This document shows positions 1 to 4,832 of a DNA stretch of 10,008 bases, in pieces. Numbering within the stretch: position 1 is the stretch's first letter; every line of letters begins with the position of its first letter. The DNA is taken from positions 1-10,008 of the forward strand of contig CAMOAP010000030.1 in assembly GCA_946577115.1 (NCBI GenBank). The letters are read 5' to 3'. Under the pieces are notes generated by a model. The model saw only the letters and a list, made by a program, of their open reading frames with translations. It was not told where the DNA came from and searched no databases. The translations under genes and the position numbers were made by a program. This stretch comes from an uncultured Acholeplasmataceae bacterium. GTDB lineage: Bacteria > Bacillota_I > Bacilli_A > Acholeplasmatales > Acholeplasmataceae.

Positions 1-134
1 ATACCGTGTTTTAAAAACCAATCAAAAGATTGGTTTTGAATTTCAATTAAATTGGGCAAATCAACATCATAAATTGTTTTAGAATAATTACGACGTTGTG
101 CTTTTTTGCCATATTTGACATTATGATAACCCAT
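1..134 (-). CDS. rpoB: RNA polymerase beta subunit, N-terminal fragment (runs off the window)
   Basis: This is the first 44 complete codons of the beta subunit of DNA-directed RNA polymerase; the rest lies beyond base 1. The translation starts MGYHNVKYGKKAQRRNY and continues to DLPNLIEIQNQSFDWFL (residues 24-39). That is the conserved beta-subunit N-terminus, in which a basic stretch is followed by the PNLIEIQ..S..WFL block. The ATG at 132-134 is preceded by AGGAG at 141-145 with a six-base spacer, which fixes the start. Trp37 is TGG. The gene lies downstream of rplL on the same strand, as in nearly all bacteria, but an intrinsic terminator separates the two. Expression therefore needs readthrough or a private promoter in the 121-base leader. 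No other protein family fits this block. Confidence 0.95.
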   Translation of the reverse strand, partial: MGYHNVKYGKKAQRRNYSKTIYDVDLPNLIEIQNQSFDWFLKHG

Positions 135-140
135 CTTATG

Positions 141-145
141 CTCCT
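141..145 (-). promoter_or_regulatory. rpoB ribosome binding site
   Basis: AGGAG on the minus strand lies six bases upstream of the ATG at 132-134. It decides the rpoB start and rejects the overlapping frame that would read through this site. Confidence 0.85.
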
Positions 146-149
146 ATAA

Positions 150-177
150 ATTATTAATTGGTAGTTTGTTTTGCCAA
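150..177 (-). promoter_or_regulatory. Weak candidate rpoB promoter
   Basis: On the minus strand TTGGCA (172-177) and AATAAT (150-155) are 16 bases apart. Each differs from its sigma-70/sigma-A consensus hexamer at one position. The predicted start of transcription, near 143, would fall inside the Shine-Dalgarno sequence, which is a real objection. In DNA this AT-rich such matches arise by chance, so readthrough of the upstream terminator is an equally good explanation for rpoB expression. Confidence 0.22.
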
Positions 178-249
178 AATCTTTATTTTTAATTGTGTCT
201 TTACAATTTTTGGGTTTTGGGGTTAGGATATAAAAATAAAAATAATGCA

Positions 250-281
250 AGAATAAAAAACCTGAGAAAACTCAGGTTTTT
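250..281 (-). terminator. Intrinsic terminator between rplL and rpoB
   Basis: CCTGAG (261-266) and CTCAGG (271-276) form a perfect GC-bearing stem around an AAAA loop (plus-strand letters). Flanking A and T runs extend it to 11 pairs (256-266 with 271-281). On the minus strand the hairpin is followed by TTTTTTATTC, a U-rich exit tract. It lies 22 bases beyond the rplL stop and 121 bases before the rpoB start. It would end or attenuate the ribosomal protein transcript. The near-symmetry means it could also work on the plus strand, but no plus-strand gene is there to use it. Confidence 0.88.
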
Positions 282-303
282 ATGTTACTTACAAGATAAT
301 AAT

Positions 304-681
304 TTATTGAAGTTCAACAACAGCTCCAGCTTGTTCTAACTTGTTTTTAATATCTTCTGCTAAAGCTTTAGATACATTTTCTTTTACTTTGGAGCCAGGA
401 ACTTTAACAAAATTAGCAGCATCTAGCAAACCTAATCCTGTTACTTCACGCACTGTTTTGATAACAGAAAGTTTCTTTTTTTCATCAAAACTTTTCATAA
501 CTACTGTGAATTCGTTTTTTTCTTCTACTTCAACTGCATTATTTACTCCAGGAGCTGCAACTGCTAAAGCATTTGGGTCAATTCCAAACTCTTCTTTTAA
601 ACCATCTAATAATTCTTTAATCTCTAATAAAGACATTTCTTTTAAAGCCGATACAAAAACTTCTTTTGTTAACTTAGCCAT
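304..681 (-). CDS. rplL: 50S ribosomal protein L7/L12
   Basis: This 125-residue protein matches the usual L7/L12 size (about 120). L7/L12 forms the mobile stalk dimers that recruit and stimulate translation GTPases. Residues 1-40 are the dimerisation and L10-binding domain, 41-55 an Ala/Val/Glu-rich hinge, and 57-125 the globular C-terminal domain with VIKTVREVTGLGL (73-85) and a closing EQAGAVVELQ. I start at the ATG at 679-681 (MAKLTKEVF) because AGGAG at 688-692 sits six bases upstream. An in-frame ATG at 714 has no ribosome binding site and adds residues the family lacks. Two lysines usual in GLGLKEAK are replaced here by L86 and A89. The gene follows rplJ by 62 bases and precedes a terminator, so it is the last gene of this transcript. 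Confidence 0.97.
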   Translation of the reverse strand: MAKLTKEVFVSALKEMSLLEIKELLDGLKEEFGIDPNALAVAAPGVNNAVEVEEKNEFTVVMKSFDEKKKLSVIKTVREVTGLGLLDAANFVKVPGSKVKENVSKALAEDIKNKLEQAGAVVELQ

Positions 682-687
682 GTTAAT

Positions 688-692
688 CTCCT
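688..692 (-). promoter_or_regulatory. rplL ribosome binding site
   Basis: AGGAG (within AAAGGAGA) on the minus strand, six bases before the ATG at 679-681. It selects that start over the in-frame upstream ATG at 714. A strong private site suits a protein needed in several copies per ribosome. Confidence 0.85.
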
Positions 693-743
693 TTGTTATA
701 ATCTTTTCATTCATAAATTAATTATTTATTATTGGTCGTTTTC

Positions 744-1235
744 TTATTCTTTGTTTTTTGCTACCATATTTAGACCAATCGCTAAATATTGCAAGGGCGC
801 AAACATTGAAGCAGCTAAAAGCGCCAATATTTGTTCTTTTGAAGGTAAAGTAGCTAAGGTGTTTATTTCTTGCAAGGAAACATTTTTTTGTTCCACGATC
901 CCATAAACTATTTTAACTGCTGGATTTTTTTTAGCAAAATTATAAATCGTTTTGATTGGTTCTAATAATTCTTGAGGACTAATAATTAAAGCTTTTGCTC
1001 CTTTTAAAAAGGTAACTAAATCAGCTTGTTTAGCGTTAGCAACAGCTCTTTGAATGATGTTTTTGGGATATACTTTTACTTCGCAACTAGTTTTTTTTAA
1101 CTCACGACGCAGTTGCATAAAAGAACTTACCGGCAAACTTGCATATTCAAAAAAAATAACTGTTTTAGCATTGCTAATTTTTTCTTCCAAAACAGCAACT
1201 GAATCTATTTTTTTGGCTAACTGAGGTTTTATCAT
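744..1235 (-). CDS. rplJ: 50S ribosomal protein L10
   Basis: L10 anchors L7/L12 dimers on 23S rRNA at the base of the stalk. The 163 residues match the usual length of about 165. The N-terminal rRNA-binding domain shows the family pattern of K...V..L...I..AKTVIFFEYASLPV (residues 5-36) and LRRELKKTSCEVKVYPKNIIQRA (42-64). The C-terminal part (residues about 132-163, SKEQILALLAASMFAPLQYLA) is the helix that carries L7/L12. AAGGG lies seven bases before the ATG at 1233-1235. The gene begins only 39 bases after rplA, which leaves no room for the structured L10 leader found upstream of rplJ in many bacteria. It is cotranscribed with rplA and rplL. Confidence 0.96.
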   Translation of the reverse strand: MIKPQLAKKIDSVAVLEEKISNAKTVIFFEYASLPVSSFMQLRRELKKTSCEVKVYPKNIIQRAVANAKQADLVTFLKGAKALIISPQELLEPIKTIYNFAKKNPAVKIVYGIVEQKNVSLQEINTLATLPSKEQILALLAASMFAPLQYLAIGLNMVAKNKE

Positions 1236-1274
1236 GATTATGCCCTTTGCCTTCCTTCAAAATTTTTATCTTGA

Positions 1275-1967
1275 TTATTGTGAAATTGTAACAAGGTCAA
1301 TTTTAATACCTGGTGCCATCGTAGTTGAAATAGTAACGTTTTTAATGTAAGTGCCTTTCACTGTACGAGGTTTAACAGCCATTAATTGAAGATATAAAGT
1401 TTTTAAGTTTTCTAGTAATTTGGTTTCATCAAAAGAAACCTTACCTAATATGGCATGAATATTACCACTTTTATCTAGGCGGTATTCAATTTTACCATTT
1501 TTAATTTCTTTGACTGCTTGTAAAACATCATTTGTTACGGTGCCTGTTTTAGGGTTAGGCATAATCCCTTTGGGTCCTAAAAGACGCCCTAATTTACTTA
1601 ATTGTGGCATCATTTCAGGAGTAGCAACTAAGACATCAAAATCAAACCAGTTTTTGGCAATTTTATTAATCAAATCTTGATCGCCTACGTAATCAGCTTG
1701 TGCTTGTTGGGCTTGTTTGGCTTGTTCTCCTTTAGCAAGAACTGCTACTTTTAAGACTTTGCCAGTTCCATGTGGCAAAACCAAGGCTCCTCTTAAATTT
1801 TGATCAACTTTTTTAGGATCTAAATTTAGATGAAAAGCACATTCTACCGCAGCATCAAATTTAGCAACTCGAGTTTGTTTAGCTAAACTAATAGCTTCTT
1901 GAAGTGGATATGTTTTTTTAACATCAAACATTTGTAATGATGCTAAATATTTTTTGCCTCGTTTCAT
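1275..1967 (-). CDS. rplA: 50S ribosomal protein L1
   Basis: L1 forms the stalk on the E-site side of the large subunit. In many bacteria it also represses its own operon by binding mRNA near rplK. The 230 residues match the family length. Domain I is split around domain II. The signature is clear: [26 protein letters not shown] (120-145), followed by [19 protein letters not shown] (158-176). A Gln/Ala-rich stretch, [15 protein letters not shown] (81-95), lies at the edge of domain II. AAGGA is nine bases before the ATG. The gene follows rplK by 85 bases, which hold no evident signal apart from the ribosome binding site, so cotranscription is likely. Confidence 0.97.
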   Translation of the reverse strand: MKRGKKYLASLQMFDVKKTYPLQEAISLAKQTRVAKFDAAVECAFHLNLDPKKVDQNLRGALVLPHGTGKVLKVAVLAKGEQAKQAQQAQADYVGDQDLINKIAKNWFDFDVLVATPEMMPQLSKLGRLLGPKGIMPNPKTGTVTNDVLQAVKEIKNGKIEYRLDKSGNIHAILGKVSFDETKLLENLKTLYLQLMAVKPRTVKGTYIKNVTISTTMAPGIKIDLVTISQ

Positions 1968-2052
1968 CGCAGTAATTCCTTTCTCAAAACAATTTAATAT
2001 TTTGTAGAATTTTTTTTAATTTAAAATTTGAATAATTGGGGTAAAAACTATT

Positions 2053-2478
2053 TTAATCTTTTACTAAAATTCCCATATTGCGAGCTGTACCTTCAATGAT
2101 TTTACAAGCTTTTTCAATGCAATAAGCATTTAAGTCTGGAAGCTTTAAATTCGCAATTTCTTCTACTTGTTTGTGTGTGATAATAGCTACTTTAGTTTGA
2201 CTTGCATTAGCAGAACCAGATTCAATTTTAGCAGCTTTTTTTAAAAGATCGCTTGCTGGAGGAGTTTTAGTTACAAAAGTAAATGTTCTGTCCTCATAAA
2301 CAGAAATGATAACAGGGATAACGAAACCCATTTGATCTTTAGTGGTTTCGTTAAATTGGGAACAAAAAGCAGGAATATTAACTTGGGCTTGTCCCAAAGC
2401 AGGCCCTACTGGAGGAGCTGGATTAGCTTTTCCTGCAGGAATTTGTAATTTTACCATTTTAACAACTTTTTTAGCCAT
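2053..2478 (-). CDS. rplK: 50S ribosomal protein L11
   Basis: L11 forms the GTPase-associated centre with 23S rRNA and is the switch for stringent factor activation. The 141 residues match the family exactly. The N-terminal domain carries [18 protein letters not shown] (13-30), the thiostrepton-region proline helix. The C-terminal RNA-binding domain follows, with ASDLLKKAA (75-83) and a final EGTARNMGI (129-137). The ATG follows AAAGG by six bases. It is the first ribosomal protein gene after nusG and is preceded by a 199-base leader, the longest gap within the rpmG-rplL gene set. That gap holds a hairpin and a candidate promoter. Confidence 0.97.
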   Translation of the reverse strand: MAKKVVKMVKLQIPAGKANPAPPVGPALGQAQVNIPAFCSQFNETTKDQMGFVIPVIISVYEDRTFTFVTKTPPASDLLKKAAKIESGSANASQTKVAIITHKQVEEIANLKLPDLNAYCIEKACKIIEGTARNMGILVKD

Positions 2479-2580
2479 AAAAAACCTTTCTTTGGAACGA
2501 TGACTTGAAATAAAAAAACTTGATAATTTGAGTTGTTTATTATTTGTTTGCGTTTCGTTAAATTTAGAATATTATTGATA

Positions 2581-2617
2581 TTGTCACATAAAAAATATGA
2601 TAAAATTTTTTAGACAA
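2581..2617 (-). promoter_or_regulatory. AT-rich hairpin in the nusG-rplK leader
   Basis: TTGTC (2581-2585) and GACAA (2613-2617) are inverted copies, and inside them TAAAAAAT (2589-2596) pairs with ATTTTTTA (2605-2612). A three-base asymmetric bulge (2586-2588) and an eight-base loop remain. On the minus strand no run of T follows, so it does not look like a simple terminator. It lies about 100 bases before rplK, where L11 operons of other bacteria carry a control leader bound by L1. A role in control or RNA processing is inferred only. Confidence 0.5.
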
Positions 2618-2620
2618 CTT

Positions 2621-2650
2621 ATTTTAACATAAATTTTAAATATTTGATAA
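2621..2650 (-). promoter_or_regulatory. Candidate internal promoter for rplK-rplA-rplJ-rplL
   Basis: On the minus strand TTATCA (2645-2650) is followed after 18 bases by TAAAAT (2621-2626). A TG one base before the -10 (TGT, 2627-2629) gives an extended -10. The predicted transcript start, near 2614, would place the hairpin at 2581-2617 at the very 5' end of a leader of about 135 bases. The position makes biological sense, since L11-L1 commonly have their own promoter, but the -35 is poor and the local AT content is high. Confidence 0.35.
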
Positions 2651-2677
2651 AAAAAATGTTATAAATTGTGAAAAAAG

Positions 2678-3277
2678 TTAAGATATTTCTTTAAAGTCGT
2701 TGAGAGAAATTTCTACTGGAGTTGCTCTACCAAACAAATCTACTTCCAATGTCATTTTTTCACGGTCATCATCAATACTTGATACTTGCCCTATTTGACC
2801 CGCAAAAGAACCAGCAATGATTTCTACTTTTTTTCCGATGAAATTTTTATAATCAGGTTTGTTGATGATACCCATTTTTAATAAAACAGGATTGATTTCG
2901 TTTTCAGATAAAGGAACTGGTTTAAAACCCATCCCGCTGGAACCTAAAAAACCAGTAATTCTCGGAGTGTTTCTGACAACAAACCAAGATCGATCAGTAA
3001 TCCTCATTTGAATAAAAACATATCCAGGATACATTTTACGCTCTTTTTTAACCTTTTTCCCATCCAAACGAGTTTCATAATATTCTTCTTTAGGAGACAA
3101 AACATTAGACACCAAATCACCTATGCCAATGCTTTCGACTCTTCTTAACAAATCGTCTTTTACAACGTTTTCATAACCTGCATAAGTTTGGGCAATATAC
3201 CATTTAAGGTAACATGTGTTTTGAGAATCTTTTTCTTGCGCTTGTGTCTCTTTTATTTGTTGTTCTGTTTTATTCAT
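2678..3277 (-). CDS. nusG: Transcription elongation/antitermination factor NusG
   Basis: NusG binds the RNA polymerase clamp and modulates pausing, termination and coupling to the ribosome. The 199 residues are slightly longer than the usual 175-185 because of a hydrophilic N-terminal tail (residues 1-24, rich in Glu, Gln, Lys). The NGN domain starts at WYIAQTYAGYE (26-36) and includes YPGYVFIQM (83-91) and the RNTP motif (102-105). A KOW domain follows, with VEIIAGSFAGQIGQV (151-165), and then the strand pair to the end. The ATG lies one base beyond the secE stop (TAA-A-ATG) without a clear Shine-Dalgarno sequence, so translation is probably coupled to secE. No other in-frame ATG precedes the core domain. 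Confidence 0.97.
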   Translation of the reverse strand: MNKTEQQIKETQAQEKDSQNTCYLKWYIAQTYAGYENVVKDDLLRRVESIGIGDLVSNVLSPKEEYYETRLDGKKVKKERKMYPGYVFIQMRITDRSWFVVRNTPRITGFLGSSGMGFKPVPLSENEINPVLLKMGIINKPDYKNFIGKKVEIIAGSFAGQIGQVSSIDDDREKMTLEVDLFGRATPVEISLNDFKEIS

Positions 3278-3278
3278 T

Positions 3279-3689
3279 TTATTGGCTCAACAAATTTTTG
3301 ATTTTGACACAAAATTGGGTTAATTTGACAATAACATAAGAATCTATGGCATGAACAAAAAGGATTAAGAACAATGTGAAAAAAATAACTTGTAATGCAT
3401 TAAATAAAATTTGTTTAAAGGAAGGCCAAATAATGTTACAAATTTGCAAAAATGCATCTTTGAAAAAAACAAATGAACCTATCGCGAAAATAAAAACACT
3501 CAAAAGCACTAAAGCACCAGGCAATGCCCAATGCATAGTTTCAAAATGTTTTATGTGCCATAATTGCCCACAAAGAGAACAAGACAAAATAGAAGTGATA
3601 ATTAGTAAAATATTGAGCCAACTATATTCTCTTTTAATTACTTCTAATAACTGATTTGGTTTGTTTTTGCTTACTATTTTAATTCCCAT
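3279..3689 (-). CDS. secE: Preprotein translocase subunit SecE, three-helix form
   Basis: SecE clamps the two halves of SecY in the membrane translocon. Identification rests on the C-terminal block FFKDAFLQICNIIWPSFKQILFNA (residues 75-98), which holds the amphipathic helix and the WP turn (88-89). A long hydrophobic helix follows (about 94-119), as in the family. The position before nusG agrees. At 136 residues it has two extra predicted membrane segments (about 24-41 and 54-76). Most Gram-positive relatives have about 60 residues and one helix; the layout resembles enterobacterial SecE. AGGAG at 3702-3706 lies 12 bases from the ATG at 3687-3689, an unusually long spacer. It overlaps the rpmG stop by two bases, so rpmG and secE are tightly linked. 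Confidence 0.93.
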   Translation of the reverse strand: MGIKIVSKNKPNQLLEVIKREYSWLNILLIITSILSCSLCGQLWHIKHFETMHWALPGALVLLSVFIFAIGSFVFFKDAFLQICNIIWPSFKQILFNALQVIFFTLFLILFVHAIDSYVIVKLTQFCVKIKNLLSQ

Positions 3690-3706
3690 AAAGTTAATAA
3701 ACTCCT

Positions 3707-3853
3707 TTACTTAGTTTCTTGATGCAAAGTGTGTTTGTCGCAATAAGAGCAATATTTTTTTAAAGTTACACGTTTTGAGTTTTGATGGGCTCGTGGTTTG
3801 GTGTTGTAATTGCGGTTTAAACACAAAATACAAATTAAAATATTTTTTTTCAA
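3707..3853 (-). CDS. rpmG: 50S ribosomal protein L33, TTG start
   Basis: This 48-residue zinc-ribbon ribosomal protein was recovered by reading the minus strand between secE and the upstream promoter. The sequence is MKKNILICILCLNRNYNTKP, then RAHQNSKRV, then TLKKYCSYCDKHTLHQETK. It contains both zinc cysteine pairs, CILC (8-11) and CSYC (35-38). The LKKYC..C.KHTLH.ETK tail is diagnostic of L33. There is no in-frame ATG. TTG at 3851-3853 is chosen because AGGAG at 3862-3866 sits eight bases upstream. An in-frame ATT six bases earlier is a less likely start. The stop at 3707-3709 abuts the secE ribosome binding site. L33 ahead of secE-nusG is the standard Firmicutes order. It is the first gene of the transcript from the promoter at 3922-3951. 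Confidence 0.95.
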   Translation of the reverse strand: MKKNILICILCLNRNYNTKPRAHQNSKRVTLKKYCSYCDKHTLHQETK

Positions 3854-3861
3854 AAAAATAG

Positions 3862-3866
3862 CTCCT
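3862..3866 (-). promoter_or_regulatory. rpmG ribosome binding site supporting a TTG start
   Basis: AGGAG (within AAAAGGAG) on the minus strand lies eight bases upstream of TTG at 3851-3853. With no in-frame ATG available, this is what makes TTG the best start. Confidence 0.85.
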
Positions 3867-3921
3867 TTTATATTATAAAGTTTAAAAAAATATTAATTTA
3901 ATTTGCAAAACATCTTTTTTT

Positions 3922-3951
3922 ATTATATCATAAATAAGTGTTTTTTTGCAA
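3922..3951 (-). promoter_or_regulatory. Promoter of rpmG-secE-nusG (and probably onward)
   Basis: On the minus strand TTGCAA (3946-3951) is followed after 18 bases by a perfect TATAAT (3922-3927). TG one base upstream (3929-3930) forms an extended -10 element. The transcript would start near 3915, giving a leader of about 60 bases before the rpmG TTG. A second perfect TATAAT at 3872-3877 lacks a -35 at workable distance and lies too close to the ribosome binding site. The match is to the housekeeping sigma factor consensus. Confidence 0.75.
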
Positions 3952-4123
3952 AAAATAAAATACAAAAATTGCCTTATGCAAAAAAATATCCAAGAAAGAA
4001 AATATTTGGTATATGGGATGAAAGATGTTAAGAAAACTAACAGCAAACAAAATTAGATTAATGATGAACTGCTTAAAAAAATAAGCTAGTGATTGGTTTG
4101 CTTTTTGGAGGAGGAGCTAAGGG
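3952..4123. other. Gap between rlmB and the rpmG promoter, no gene called
   Basis: These bases carry no supported gene. On the minus strand there is no convincing terminator after rlmB: a GCTTA/TAAGC pair (4071-4086) has only five pairs and no T run behind it. On the plus strand a 26-codon frame (3976-4056) lacks a ribosome binding site. Near the edge a short frame (4089-4127) spells VIGLLFGGGAKG, which resembles the glycine-rich loop of patatin-like lipases. In the Bacillus gene order yacP and sigH lie here; neither is recognisable. Confidence 0.5.
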
Positions 4124-4831
4124 TTAATTGTCTCCAAAAATAAAAATGGAGTAGATCATTAGTGCAGCAGCAACACTTACATTTAAAGAATTGATTTTGC
4201 CATACATAGGGATTTTAACCAACAAATCGCATTGCTTTTTTAATAAATGTCTAATGCCTGTTCCTTCATTACCAACAATAATAGCCAAAGAATTGTTTTT
4301 AGGAATTTGATGAAAAGATTGGGAAGAATTGCTATCGGTGCCAACGATTAAAACTTGATTTTTTTTTAGTTTTAAAATGGTTTGATGCAAATTGGTAACT
4401 AAAAAAACTTTAGTGTATTCCAAAGCACCACAAGAAATTTTGGAAACTGTAGAATTGAGTGGTACTTGATGTTTTTTACTCATAATAACGCCATCCAAAG
4501 CGCAAGCTTCAACAGTTCTTAAAATGGCTCCTAAATTATGAGGGTCATTAATGGCGTCTAAAATTAAGAATTTTTGTAATTTAGTATAATCCAAATAAGT
4601 GTCTAGATCATAAAAAGTGTAGTCACAAACATTGGCAGCGACTCCTTGATGGGTTTTTTGTTTGGTTATATCATATAAAAACTTTTTGTCAACTAATTGA
4701 TAAGTAATATTGTGCTTTTGCAAAAAAATTATAAAAAGATGGTCTTTAATTTTTTCATCTAAATATAGTTGATAAATTTTTCTCTGCGCTTTAATTGCTT
4801 CTTTGATGGGATTTTTTCCGTAAATAATCAT
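4124..4831 (-). CDS. rlmB: SpoU/TrmH-family rRNA 2'-O-methyltransferase, RlmB-like
   Basis: This is a SAM-dependent ribose methyltransferase of the SPOUT class, probably the 23S rRNA G2251 enzyme. The 235 residues match the family. An N-terminal substrate-binding domain opens with IYGKNPIKEAI (3-13) and ends near HQGVAA (61-66). The three SPOUT motifs follow: NDPHNLGAILRT (95-106, with N99 and R105), IVGNEGTGI (185-193, with E189) and KIPMYGKINSLNVSVAAAL (206-224), which together form the knotted SAM site. The start at ATG 4829-4831 lies one base after the ATPase stop (TAA-T-ATG) with no Shine-Dalgarno sequence, so translation is probably coupled. A gene of this family sits upstream of rpmG-secE-nusG in Bacillus, which favours RlmB over a tRNA methyltransferase such as TrmH. 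Confidence 0.88.
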   Translation of the reverse strand: MIIYGKNPIKEAIKAQRKIYQLYLDEKIKDHLFIIFLQKHNITYQLVDKKFLYDITKQKTHQGVAANVCDYTFYDLDTYLDYTKLQKFLILDAINDPHNLGAILRTVEACALDGVIMSKKHQVPLNSTVSKISCGALEYTKVFLVTNLHQTILKLKKNQVLIVGTDSNSSQSFHQIPKNNSLAIIVGNEGTGIRHLLKKQCDLLVKIPMYGKINSLNVSVAAALMIYSIFIFGDN

Positions 4832-4832
4832 A

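Noticed and set aside
47..250. 67-codon minus-strand frame over the rpoB start
   Set aside because: It overlaps the rpoB N-terminus in another frame, shows no family resemblance and would read through the rpoB ribosome binding site; the rpoB frame is far better supported.
682..714. Upstream ATG (714) as the rplL start
   Set aside because: No ribosome binding site and 11 extra residues not found in L7/L12; the ATG at 679-681 has AGGAG at ideal distance.
341..721. 126-codon plus-strand frame opposite rplL
   Set aside because: Antisense shadow of rplL; its Ser, Phe and Lys-rich translation is what the complement of an AT-rich gene gives.
3376..3654. 92-codon plus-strand frame opposite secE
   Set aside because: Antisense to secE, with no ribosome binding site or recognisable domain.
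3961..3985. TTGC/GCAA pair followed by T on the minus strand as a terminator upstream of rpmG
   Set aside because: A four-pair stem is too weak, and it lies just upstream of the promoter in AT-rich DNA where such pairs are common.
3976..4056. 26-codon plus-strand ATG frame in the rlmB-rpmG gap
   Set aside because: No ribosome binding site, very short, and composition typical of AT-rich spacer; mentioned only as context for the patatin-like peptide.
4071..4086. GCTTA/TAAGC inverted repeat after rlmB as a terminator
   Set aside because: Only five pairs around a six-base loop, with no T run on the minus strand after it.
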